Shown here: positions 36,530 through 49,086 of the stretch, piece by piece
Layout: every line of letters starts with the position of its first letter
Numbering within the stretch: the first letter of the stretch is position 1
Origin: Ciona savignyi
Taxonomy: Eukaryota > Chordata > Ascidiacea > Phlebobranchia > Cionidae
Assembly (NCBI GenBank): GCA_000149265.1
Contig: CH003182.1
Coordinates: forward strand, 393,006 to 457,005
DNA: 64,000 nt
Direction: 5' to 3'
Made by a program: the position numbers and the translations under genes
The notes under the pieces: generated by a model
Told to the model about the DNA's origin: nothing
Seen by the model: only the letters and a program-made list of their open reading frames with translations
Databases searched by the model: none

Positions 36530-39500
36530 ATGAAGTCAGCTGCGGTAGCGGTAACCTGTTTTGCAGCTATTGGGTAAATATGAACTCTTGATTTATAAGT
36601 TATAGATATACTATGATAAAGCTACAAAAGTTATACTTGGCAGTGGTCTACTATCTTTTTTTCGAGACGAGTTTTCTGAGAAAATGTATCACTTCGAACG
36701 TGATATAGAATGCAAGAATGGAGGCAAGTGGCATGTATCAAACGAAATTTGCATTTGCAATTATTCATGGACAGGAAATGATTGTTCACTCTGGCGTAAG
36801 TGTTGTATTATGATATATGTTATAAAAATTGGTTTATCTTAAAAAGGAGCATTGTATAATAAGTATTACAGAAGAGACTTTTGTACCCTCCTCCCTGAGC
36901 AGAAATATTATTCATGTCCGTCTTTTTCTAGACTCGACGGTTGCAAACATATAAAGTCGCTGTTAAGTTTATTTCCCCCCTCAATAAATTTGCTCTAACG
37001 GCGTATTATAACTTTGTCCGATTACTTTGTTTTTATGTGATTTCCTGAAGCATTTTGCAGATGTTATCATTAGATATGTAATTATTTGTTTATTTTATAG
37101 TTGTTTAAGTTTTGGAGTATACTCTGAGAATGTTCGTAAAACAAGAATAGCAAGTGTATATTCAGTATTTTGTGATCTGTTGAAACTCCTTGCATTGGAA
37201 CTTTTCTAATTCCCCGCCTCATATCGCCAATGATCATCTACTAAATGTCAAGTAACGTTTATTGCCAAGGTTTTTAGTCAAGTTTTGTGTTGAATATGAT
37301 TCCTGAACTCTATACTATGACGACTTGCTAGGAATTTAATTGGTTCGCGTCACATCCGTCTCTTTGATACATATCTAAAAGTTTAACTTGATCGGAAATT
37401 TTCATAGCACATAAAATATGTGTGCCGTCTAAAAATTGACAGATCACTGATTTAAGTTTTGTTTATATGGATATATCGAAACCCAGGTTAAACATTATTC
37501 GTCCTGTTTATTTTATTTATGCTGTTTTTAAGTATTTAGCTGTTTCATACTAGTGGTCGGCCTAATACCACAGCTTATTTGTAGCTAGGCCATCTGGGTA
37601 AATTTGCCAATGTACGTCCATCACCCATTCGTTAACATCTCTAATTGATTTAACTCGATTGAATAGTTTTATTGTACAAAACTTATATGGAACGTAAAGC
37701 ACCAATTTCCATTTATTTATGATTGTGTATAAGTAAGGTATATGCCGGAATAGGGTGTTGATACGGTATTGAGTTCCCCGATCTTTTTTGTTCGACCAGA
37801 AACTTTTAATGGAGTTGTGCTGACTTTGCTAATCGCATATTAAATTTTAGTTTTTATTTATAGGAATAGAAAATTCCTATAGGGAGTTTGAAAAATGCAC
37901 AAAACAACAGGGAGGAAATGCACAATTAAAATGGAATTTTTGAGGGTGGTAGCTTATATGTATAATATATGCTGTAAATCCCACATATGAAGCAGCTGGT
38001 CACAAATGAGTAATTTTCCTATTTTAGTAAAAATGAATCCCCCAAACCCATATCAAAATAATAATTGGTCGGTTTTACGCAGACTCAATACCCCGATCCG
38101 TAGTGCTGTACATCTTTACCTAGTAATTATAATAACTAGTACTTAAATTGGTTTAACTAGTCTAAATAATATATTTCTATGGTTAAATGATTATCATCCC
38201 CAAGTTAAAAATAAATGTTAGATCCTTTTTAACATAAAAACTTCTTCTATGCATGCGTGTGACAAGAATATACACTTCTTTAACAAATGATGGATATTTT
38301 TCAGTTTTAACCGTTAGTTTTTGGTTGAAGAAACAAGCCATATACACTTTTTTTTAAAGATTTATAAAAATTGTAATAAAGCATCACTGGAATCATGGAA
38401 CCCGATTTTAGGCAGAAACTTTTAACGTACGTTCAAAATGAGTTTAAAACAGTGGTGGTTAACATTTGATTGAAATTTTACTTCCTTCTTAATTCTTACA
38501 TATTTTAAACCTATTTGATTTTCACGACATAGTTTTTATGTTTAACCGTCCCGGACAATTTAAGAGAAAACATCAACAAATAATTTTAATGTTTTATTAA
38601 ATAGAAAAGCATTGCTTTATAAATAATACCCCTGTAAGGATTATTTCGGTTTTTACAAAGGAATGTCATAGTTTTATCTTGCGATGCCACACCTGATGCG
38701 ATCTGCGATTCCCTACGCGCTGTCTAGACCAGGCATGGGCAACCCCTGGCACGCGTGCCCAACTTGGCACGCGAGCTCGTATTTCTGGCACGCTAGTTCA
38801 AGGAAATAAGATTCCTTTCTCTTAAAGATGATAACTTAAAAGTTGTTGTAATATTTGAGCTTTGGCCACGTGCATAAAATGTTTAAGTTGTGAAGATTTG
38901 ATTATTTATTACCGTGTTATTGTTACTCAACAAACACCAAAGAGTACAACAATCCGCTTGCAAATTTCGCAACCTGCTGCCACAGACGAATCGGACATGG
39001 AGGAAAATTTGTACGTTTGTGCAGACAACCAGGATGTAGTTAATATCAGTTACCCTTAGCATCCTAATTTACTTTTGTTAGCAATTTGAGATACAAAGTG
39101 TTATAAGGCTAAACATGATGTATGATGTACCGGTAAGGTCATTCGGTATCGGTAAAGGTCATAAATGCATATTTCGGCAAGTAAAAAAAGACCGGTAACT
39201 TATTTCACATCAGCTCATCATTACGTTTATCAAATTGCGTTAATGAGAGTAAAAATTCATCGGTAAAGACTTTTTCACCTGCCTAAGGTTTGCTCTACCA
39301 GTAATAGTACAGCGCTTGCTTATTTTGCAGTAAAGATAAAAATTAAAAGTCATTACTGTAAAACAGCGGTTCTCAAACTGGGGTCCGCGGTCTTTTGGGG
39401 ACCGCGAGACAATTTTCTGGGACCGCTAAGCACCTTCCAAAAAATTTAAACGGCGCTTCTGAAAAAAAAACTGTAAAATTAAGTTTTTACGCAACTTTTC

Positions 39501-42500
39501 TTCCAATCAACTTAACATACAATTTGTCATGAAAGCTTACACGCTATAGGCATTTATGACATCACAAGAAGCTGTTTGATGTCACATTAGTGCAATTCAA
39601 AAGTAGCATACAGAACCCCTACTATAGTAGGAAATAGTACAACTCCTGTTATAGTAGGAGTAAACATTCAAAAACCGAAATATTTTCTTACGAATTGTTA
39701 GTTGGCACGCGGAAGGATTTTTTCATTAATTTTAGCCGATTTTGGCACCCAGGCCGAGAAAGGTTGCCCATCTCTGGTCTAGACTCTCAGAGGTGCGATA
39801 ATTAATTGAGGTTTTTTGCGTAAAGTCCTCGACTTGACTACTGTCTTCTGTGGTTTTTCAGTAGTTTGATAACTTTATTTGTATTGAGCAATTGGGGCGA
39901 TTAACTTAGTACCAGTTACGACATATAGATTTCAGACAATAAACTCTCAGTAATCGTCACACAAGATGTATTTTAATGCGTTAAGAGCTCTCCTGTTAGG
40001 AGCCTCTTGACCCAAAGTCAAATAAACTTATATAACCAAAGTATTCGACAGCTGCGGTAATAATAGTTCAGTAATGATGCAATGTCAGCGCAAATGTCGG
40101 CGACGGCGATCATAAATCTTATGTAAACACATGATGTCGCTACATACGATTAGCATGTCACAATCAGAATTTTCAAAGCACTGTTTTATTCTTTGTTGTT
40201 TTTATGTTAAAACCCTGTGGAGATGAGAGTAATGAGCGAACTGATGTGGGATCAAAAGTATGGACAGCGTGGAAAAGTAACATACCAGTCTTGGGATCAG
40301 ATCGAACTCTATTACGCAAAAACCTATTTAAAAAAAACGATATATAAAAAGTTTGTTGTTGTCTAGAAATTTTGCGTATTGTATTAAGACTCCTTCGGTC
40401 ACATTTTTAACAAGCTAAATGCAACTAAACGTTTAATGTTCAATTAGTACATTGATCTTTCGGAGTACTGATAATGAACATCAGTCAGCCACGTAAATAT
40501 AACTAATGATCAAATATTCATAAATAATGAATGGATAAGGAAACCGATAACCAACTCTATACATATAGATAAATAAACGGAAGATTTAATTGTTTACACA
40601 TTTTTCCTATGTTGTTCGTATCATTTTAGTTTCAGCTCGCATTCAAAACCTCTTTCATATATAAACTTAATGGGATAACAGATTGCAGTACTAATAGTAT
40701 CGTATGTAAAAGCATTATCTGGATGGATTGCCCGCGTGTTAAAGGTTTTCACAATCACGGGAATAAACATGAATATCGCATCACAATTTTTAATATCGTG
40801 TACAGGGAACTTGTTACATTTATTTTATACTTAATGCAGGGCATCATCTGTGCTATTTCGGCATTGGAAATGAATATCGCGGTGACTTAAGCACAACAAA
40901 ATCTGGATTTACGTGTGCTCTTTGGACTACCGATCACAATAATGATCTCCATCCAATCGGAGAAAACGGTGTAGGAGTTCACAACCTTTGCAGAAACCCA
41001 GGTAATTAAAAGTATGTGGTTAAAATGTAAGAAATAGAGAAATGCAAAAAGCCTAGGTTTACGAGTTTAAAGTAAGTCAACGGATTTGCGTCGTGGCTTG
41101 TGTTTCTTACCGAATTCAAACCCAAAGGGATCGCCGCTTGTTTTTACTTAATTTTTTACATTTTTTTTACTATTTATCATGGATTTATTAAAAAAATATA
41201 TATTGCTCTTATCCGTTTTTTGTGGTCAAACGCAGATATCGAACAAAAAGATCTATCAAGATGGACTGAAACTTTAACATATGTCATGATCTACTCCTAG
41301 GTGCGCCGTCAAACGCCGTCAAACTAGGGGAATGCCGCCAAACGCCCAAAATCATAAAAACGTGCGAATTTTTTTGTTTCAAAATATCTGGAGATTACAA
41401 CTCTAAATTTACTTCAAATTTTAGTGTGAATTGTAGAGAAAACTTAGTATAAAATTTAAATAACTCTGTTTATTCCGTGCATTTTCCTAAAAACACATTT
41501 CTAAACACAACTAGAGAGTGTAAACCAAGTGCTTTTGGGAGATTTACTGGAGTAATCTAAGTTATTTTACTTTAATATATATTTTGTGGTATATATATAC
41601 CTCCACTATATTCTTTCAAATTTAGAATAAATTGCTTTATTGTCCTAATATTGTTTATTAATTTTACACGCCTCAGTCACGCAATACCACATAGGTAATA
41701 AAAGGAATAAATTGTTTATTCATAACCCGAGTTATCAGATGACAACCAATAATCTTAAAATATTTTTTTACGGTAATTGATGTCTCGGAAATTTTCTTTA
41801 CTCTTTGTAAAATAAGATCGTTGCAAATTACCAACGTGCCAGTTATCGTTACTAAACGTTTTAACCTGGTTAAAACAACATTTATTTTTCGGAACAGCTG
41901 GCAACACAAAGTGCCTGTAAAGACCTTAAGGCAGAAAAAAATGACTAATGCCAGTATTCGTCCCATAATTACCAATATTCAATGATTAATTTTTTTTTTA
42001 ACTGAAAATGTGATTACAATTTGATTTTTAAGTCCTTATCTTTATTTTGCACCAGATAATGATCCACAAGGAATATGGTGCTACATCGAAGGCCAGCAGT
42101 TTATGGATTACTGCAATGGAACTGTTTGTCCAGGTATATTGGGAAGGCCTATGTAATTCTACTTTTAACGCCAACATGGTTGTCCGACTTCTCGTCAACA
42201 CTTTATTTTTATTTGTTTTAACCTTGCGCAAGTTCTCCAAAATGCAGTTTTAGCGATGTTATTTTACACGTTTTGAACAACACTATTAAAAACATTAGTT
42301 GTAGTTATAAGTAGCTATGCCAAAAAACATTAGTATAAAGTATAGTGTTGGTCATACAAAAAATCACACTACATAGAAAAAAGAAAACATTAAGTAGCAG
42401 TTGGACTCCCGTATAACAGTAGTATCATATAACATTTAATAAACTTAAATAAACTCTTTGTTAAAAGTTCTGGAATTAGACTACTTGATCTTGTTTTATA

Positions 42501-45500
42501 ATAGTTTTGGTATTAGTGCCCATACTTTTTTACATACTTGTTAGCTAGAAACAAAGTATGTATCCTTAAATCAATCTTCAATATTGAAACTAAAATAACT
42601 AATTATTACGGCTCCCTATGATTCCGAAGGTATCGCTTAATCGTGTTCTACCTTTGGGGATTCCCTGGGGTAAACTCGGTTATTTCAATCATAATTGTGT
42701 TTTTCTTTTTCATGTTGCATATCTTTGACTTTCTTAGACATAATATAGTCCTTTCTAATCGGGAAACATTGGCAATGCCGTGTTAAAAATGATCCTCGTT
42801 TTTTTTGTATTTTTTTCCATACTGTGCTGAAAAATCAAAATTCTCCGCGTAGCAACGTATTTTTGTCCTTAATTTGTTCTCATCGCTTAGAAAAGTCCCA
42901 GATTTAGAACACCCTTTTTAACACTATACTATGTTTTTGTCGTTTGGTTTTAACACTAGGGATAGCATAATTAAACGTCATTACGTAAAAAACAACACAA
43001 CTAATTTAGGAAAAAATAAAGTTATTATACACGACTACCATAATATATAACTACTAAGGTAACGACTACCTTCATTTCAGATGAGTATAAAATCGCCAAC
43101 AACTTGACACTGGATAAAAGTGATACAAAGTCTGATAATCCAACTGTGAAGTTTCTTTTTGGGCCTTTAATATCAGGTGTATGTGGCGGCATAGTTGCAC
43201 TTCTTGTTTTAAGCGGTAGGGTTTTTATTACTTATCTTATAATGTTTATATTTTGTTTTATATTTTATCTGTCCGGCCAGTTATTTTGTCGGTTTAGGGC
43301 GTCGCCTTTTAATCGAAAGGTTGCAGGTGCGAAACTGGTCGCTAGCTAGTCGGTTGTGTCCTTGGGCAGGGCACTTTACGGACATTGCCTGAACCCAACG
43401 GATAATGGGTTCTGCCAAATTGAAGGAACGTTTCTATCATAATCAACACACTGCAATAGCTCCGGTAACCCTTGGTTTTCCCATTCACAGGGATAAACAT
43501 GAATATCCTATCCTATATTTTCTTGTCGGGTATGTTGTTCTGGCTGATGTGTTAAAGAGAAACTGAAGAAAGATAACATCGTGTTATTAAATACTATTTG
43601 CAAAACCGACTTAAGTGTACTAAATGTTTATGCAAGCAGAAATGTTTAGAACTGATGGTCACCTAATCTTACTTGGTATATCTTCGACATCGTGCAAATT
43701 TTACATGCCATTTTGGGTTCTCGAGTTACTATTTAAACTTAATGGTTATATTCTATAAAAGAATCATTTATGTTGGTATACATAGAACAACAGTATAAAT
43801 AAAGAAAAAAATGTAAAAATAACATACATCCCTTCCATTTTAAACTTAGTTGAAACATTTTTTGCTCCTCTAAAACTGTAAAACAACGTTTAAGGTAGTT
43901 GTAACATCCCGACCAGGTGCCGGCTCTTACACCTGTCTTTGTGAGAAGTTGTAGCAAAGCGAGTTTTTGCAATTAGTAGACCTCAGAACACGTGTTTAAT
44001 GCTAAAAGGACCTTTCTGTAAATTATATGTCTGCGTTCCTTATAGCTTACCAACATATAATAAACCTTTCTCCGTTCAATATACCCATCTTCAAGCGGGA
44101 CAAACCTGCCCTTGTACAAAACCATTAAATCTTACATCATACTTAAAAGATGATAATTCATACTTGCTCGCTATATATATATATATATTTATACACAGGG
44201 TTCATCGAGTATCTTAGAAGAAACGGCTGCTTTGAGCGAAAAAAGAGAATAAGAAAAAAAGAGCGAAATTTTGTTAACTATGGGTATGGAAGCGCACATG
44301 CGGCCAGTATTACAAAAGACAAATATATACACTGCCTGTTTCAGTGACGAGAATGCGGCCTTTGACGGAGACTTGGTCGTATCACATAAGTTAAGTGGGG
44401 TTGTAACTGTGAATGTTGACACAGGAGAGCACATGAGACAGAATTCAAGAGCCGGTAATTTGACAGTAAGTTTCTTAACTGTACCGTTATTTGACTTTAA
44501 AGATATTTTAGATTACTAAAATTAAAAGATATTTAGAAAAACCGATTAATGGGTCAAACTATTTCCTTCGATTAGTGTTGGTATTTACTGTCCAGCTGTT
44601 CTCTACACATGTTAATATAGTGCATTATATTATTTATAAAACATATACATATTTTAGAGGAATTCTCGGGGTAAACTGGGTTATATCACTTTTATTTCCT
44701 ACATCATTTTATACTTTTTTATGGTTAAAGTTTCAGATGATTGTACAATTGATTAATGGGGTATCCACCAACAAATTATTTTGGCCCCTAAATGAAAAAT
44801 AATTGAACGTATTTTTATTGCGTTAAGTGTCTTGCCCAAGAATACAGCTGCTTAGCTGGCGATTAGTTTCGAATATGCAACCTTTAGCCTAAAAAGCGAC
44901 GTACTAAACGACCAGACTAATCGGTCGGACAAACTAGCCAACGACTAGTTTCCTACTAAGAAACATTCTGTGGAAAGGCGTCGCTCTCACCCAGCACCAA
45001 ACAGTTCGGATTAATCAGGGGTTTATAATTACTAATCAAAACGTTGGTTTAAGCACATTTACACTAGACTATTAGACAAGGCGTATAAACTGCTTTGTTG
45101 TTGTTAAATCGTTGTTTTATTACAATCCATTGGGGAATCCAACAACTAGTTTCATGTTTTTGTATGTTAACATTTTAACTTTTTAAATGGATTAATGAAA
45201 ATTCTTCATGTTACAAAATTAGGTGGTATATGAACTTTTAATATGTTTGTAAAATGTGTACCGTTATTTGACTTTAAGGATATTTTAGATTACTAGAATT
45301 AAAAGATGTTTAGAAAAACGGATTAATGGGTCAAACTATAACAATATTAATGTCGAATGTCTTGCTATGACAACGCAATTTACAGCATAATTACAATAAC
45401 ACACCAATGTCAAGCGGAAATCAAAACGATTGTTGTTAATTATTTATTTTAAAGCATTTATAAAAACTATACTAAAAACTTTATTATATTAATATGCATT

Positions 45501-46224
45501 ATCTTCGTAGGTGGAAGACTCTGTAAGTGTTAGTTCAAACAAAATGAGTTCTTCAGTTTTTCGTCATTGCCAATCACCTAGTTCAGTTACAAACGTGAAT
45601 TTACCCCGTAACGTTGGTGATTGTCCAACACAATTTGTGGATTCTGCCTTAGCTATTCAGAAAACTGACGGCTCAAATACAACTTGTCACCCCAATCATC
45701 AATATAAACAATCTAATACATTCGATGAAGAAAGTAAAAATACATTATTAAAGCTATCTAAAGATAAAAGCATTACATATGAAAATAGTAATGCGTATGG
45801 GAATAGTTTATCAGATATCTTGTCCAGCCAAAATTTACATTCACTGGACAAAGAAAATATAAATGATTCTCAGAAATTTCGTGGTCGGAAAAAAGAAAGT
45901 GTAATTGACAAACAACACTGTAAAAAAGATGATGAATTGAGAAATCCGTTTGTTTCAAAAAGCTCTGTGAAGTTGGGACGTTCGAATGATGATAAAAGAT
46001 CACACTATCTAGATCTAGATGATCACACTAAGGCTAAACAAGAAAGATCGACCATTAGAAAAACAAAGAAGGGTCGTGAATTTGGTGTTAATACAAACCA
46101 TATCCAATGCAATACAGACCAAAATAGAGCAAAGAAAACTAGGTATTTTAGAAACAAATCTTTAAAAACAGATAATGAAATGTATGATGAAGGTCTGGAA
46201 TGCGTCGTAGTTGAGTATGTTTAA
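36530..46224 (+). CDS. Single-pass membrane protein with reduced EGF module and kringle domain
   Basis: Eight exons: 36530-36573, 36644-36795, 40840-41001, 42056-42133, 43081-43215, 44199-44283, 44345-44465 and 45511-46224. All phases agree, giving 496 aa. Residues 1-18 look like a signal peptide. Residues 37-61 form an EGF-like module (CKNGG..CIC..GNDC) with four of the six cysteines. Residues 70-144 are a kringle with all six cysteines (CYFGIGNEYRG, SGFTCALW, LCRNPDNDPQGIWCY, YCNGTVC). A membrane segment lies at about 170-190 (GPLISGVCGGIVALLVLSG) and is followed by LRRNGCFERKKRIRKK, a strong stop-transfer. The cytoplasmic tail of about 300 residues is Ser/Asn/Lys-rich without a known domain. 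A 61-bp intron (44284-44344) is required to reach the tail. AATAAA at 46330. Kringles bind proteins in proteases and in receptors such as ROR and KREMEN; a surface receptor or adhesion role is inferred. Confidence 0.88.
38730..39776. mobile_element. hAT-type element, 1047 bp, with 8-bp target duplication
   Basis: Ends CAGGCATGGGCAACC and GGTTGCCCATCTCTG. Perfect duplication GTCTAGAC (38722-38729 and 39777-39784). Words such as TTGGCACGCG occur at both ends. A second hAT-like terminus, CAGCGGTTCTCAAAC, begins at 39364 inside it, suggesting nested insertion. No intact transposase. Lies in kringle-gene intron 36796-40839, whose remainder shows nothing else beyond a SINE tail near 40735-40785. 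Confidence 0.92.
43273..43514 (+). mobile_element. SINE family 1, full-length forward copy
   Basis: Head GTCCGGCCAGTTATTTTGTC, box B-like GCAGGTGCGAAACTGG, GTCGCTAGCTAGTCGG, TCCTTGGGCAGGGCACTTTA, GCAATAGCTCCGGTAACCC, and tail GGGATAAACATGAATATCCT. It is the best reference copy in the window and begins 57 bp after a kringle-gene exon. Confidence 0.9.
44481..45339. repeat. 82-bp direct repeat, two copies 777 bp apart
   Basis: Copies at 44481-44562 and 45258-45339 differ at only four positions. Both start GTACCGTTATTTGACTTTAA and end GGGTCAAACTAT. They lie in one intron of the kringle gene; the first begins 15 bp after the exon donor. The DNA between them holds a reverse SINE. Confidence 0.88.
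44822..44935 (-). mobile_element. SINE family 1, 5' half, reverse
   Basis: From GTTAAGTGTCTTGCCCAAG to the head CCAGACTAATCGGTCGGAC; lies between the two 82-bp direct repeats. Confidence 0.8.
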
Positions 46225-46608
46225 TAAGTTTCCAGTCTATACACATTATGTCAATATTTTGCCGATAATCCGGGTTTCTTTACTTCCCGCTTGCTAAATA
46301 TTTTGAAACGATATAAATAATGCAATGTAAATAAATAGTTAATTTGTACAGTTGATATTTTTATGCACATATTATTTAATAAAATATTGGTACTTAATAT
46401 GCGCATTTTTTAGGTATATTTTTGTCAGTTGATTAAGTTTCTAACTCTCTATAAAATATTATACAGATGTTGCTGCCACATAGAATATATTCTATCAATA
46501 CATTAAAAACTGCCTGACAAGGTTTAGGCACGGGTAGAATTGTCACATTGTGATGTCCCAGGGAACTTCCACTAATTGCGGAAAAACGAAGCAAAAGTTT
46601 ATTTAAGC

Positions 46609-46918
46609 CAGGAGTTCTTAACCAGGGGTAAATTTACTCCTTGGGGGTAAATTTTACCGATTGAAGGTGTAAAGTTACTAAATTATAAGCTAAAGCAAAC
46701 TTCAATTCAGCTAGTATTAAAAATAAATTTTTACATTCTTGTGTGTTTACTGTAGTTTTTCATAACTAAAAAACTATTTTGATATGTGCCCTGGTAAAAA
46801 AAAAACGAAAAGATTTGCTTTACTTTTCTTGAAAAAGGGGGACCAAGAAGATATGGGTAAATTATACTTTTTTCATTCGGAAATGGGTAAACGAAACAAA
46901 AAAGGTTAAGAACCCCTG
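46609..46918. mobile_element. hAT-type MITE, 310 bp
   Basis: Ends CAGGAGTTCTTAACCAGGGG and, on the other strand, CAGGGGTTCTTAACC. The flanks ATTTAAGC and ATTTTATC are only a partial 8-bp match. It lies 385 bp past the kringle-gene stop. The remaining DNA from 46919 to 47373 shows no feature. Confidence 0.8.
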
Positions 46919-48955
46919 ATTTTATCGTTTAAACGTCTAATAGCCTGGAAAGCATCCTTCAGTTTTGCAGTATGTTATTTCCATGAACAAAGTTTTAAAA
47001 ATATTAAATTCCGGAATTACTTTAAAAATGCCATAAACTTCCTAGGTTGAATGTTTTAAAATTATAATATTTCTTTGCCTGTTCTTGTGCAACCACTCTT
47101 AGAGGTAAGTCATATGGCCATGCAGGGTTGCATATTCAATGACGATATTGTATGTCCACGTTCAAGGAAGTGTGCGATATTTTGATACAATAGCATGTGC
47201 CTACCGTGCTGATGTCACTGTAGTCTTTACTTGATTAACAAATTAGCAAAATAAGCACCTCCTTAGGCATAAAAACTGAAGGGGCACCACGGATACAGCC
47301 GAATTTACCATTAAATTATTTAAATTTATCGAAATTCACGCCCCTTACGCATCTCCAAAATAAGAAATGCAAATTATGGGTCCCAATTGAAAAATTGGGA
47401 CACATATTGTTTTTGTCCGTTTTTTTTTCGTTTTTTTTTTCATCGTCAAAGGTTTGACAGGCATGGCATGGCGCCCCGACATCTACCAGAAGGAATAATG
47501 GAATCGTAATGAAACCTAGCCATTCGTTAGACAACATGGTCTAGATACGCAGAAACCAAAATTTTGGGTGATAAATCCAGGGTAATTCCCCTGGGAGGTT
47601 AAAAACCAAAAAGCTATTTTTTTTCTAAAAAAATTGCCTTTTTTGGGCATAGCGCTTAAACAGGTGCTCCAATTTGAATAAGATTTGGTAGAATGTAAGC
47701 GCATTAGACACTGATTTAACACATGGAAAAAATAAAAAAATTACCTAGGGAAATACCCTACAAAATAAGATTTTGTTCTCAAATCATGACTGTGACAGGC
47801 ATGGCATGTCGCCCCGACATCTACTAAAAGGAGTAATGGAATCGCAATGAAAATTTCACATTTTTTAAACAACATGGTTAAGATATGCACAAACCAAAAT
47901 TTTGGGTGATAAATCCAGGGTAATTCCCCTGGGACGTTAAAAACCAAAAAGCTATTTTTTTCTAAAAAAAATGCCTTTTTTGGGCATAGCGCTTTAAGGG
48001 CTGTTACAATTTGAATGAGATTTGGTAAATTGTAAGTGCATTAGTCACTGATTTAACACTTGAAAGAAATAAAATATTTACCTAGGGAAATACCCTAAAA
48101 AATAAGATTTTGTTCTCAAATCATGATTGTGACAAGCATACCATGTCGCCCCGACATCTACCAAAAGAAATATTGGAATCGAAATAAAAATTTAAAATTT
48201 GTTAGACAACATGGTCTAAATATGCAGAAACCAAAATTTTGGGTGATAAATCTAAGGGAATTCCCCGGAAGCGTTAATAACCAAACCGGTATTTTTTTCT
48301 AAAAAACTAGCTTTCTTGGGCATAGCGCTTGAACGGCTGCTCCAATCTGATTCAGATTTGGTAGAATGTAAGTGCATTACCTACTAATTTAACAATTAGA
48401 AAAAAAAATAAATTTAGGGAAATATCCTAAAAATAAGATTTTGTTCTCAAATCATGATTGTGACAGGCATGGCATGACGCCCCGACATCTACCAGAAGGA
48501 ATAATGAAATAGTAATAAATCTTTGTCATTTGTTAGACAACATGGTCTAGATACGCAGGAGCAAAATTGTGGGTGATAAATCTAGGGGAATTCCCCGGAG
48601 ACGTTAAAATCCAAAACGGTTATTTTTCTAAAAAATTAGCTTTTCGGGACATAGCATTTGAACGGCTGCTCTAATTTTGATCAGATTTGGTGGAATGCTG
48701 GATCGTTAGCCACCCACATATGTAAAAACAGAAACTTATGTACTAAACCCATGGGGAATTCCCCGAAGCCATCAAAAACTAAATCGGGCTGTTTTAGGAA
48801 TTTAGCTTCATTTCAATACAGCACTTGAAGAAAAAGCTTTAATTTAAAACATTTGTGATAAATCCTTCGTAAATCTAAGACGATTGTTCTTTTTTACCTA
48901 CACATGAAGAAGTTTGGTTTGATAACTATGGGACCCATGCGTTTATGCTTGCAGA

Positions 48956-49086
48956 TGTAGTGTTCAACACACGTTAGGTATAATACGTCCTTTATTATAA
49001 GTGTGTCGAGATGGAAAGAGCCTGACGAGAGAGATGCCTCTGGCTTATATAGCCGACATAACATAGAGATCTTAAATATCACTACG
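48956..49086 (-). repeat. 3' LTR
   Basis: 131 bp. It differs from the other LTR only at 49086, where the expected terminal T (minus strand) is C. The ORF stop codon TAA lies 12 bases inside it, at 49074-49072. Confidence 0.92.

Noticed and set aside
44271-44344. Reading straight from exon 6 of the kringle gene as one long exon
   Set aside because: It hits TGA just before the tail. A 61-bp intron with good borders gives an open frame through to 46224.
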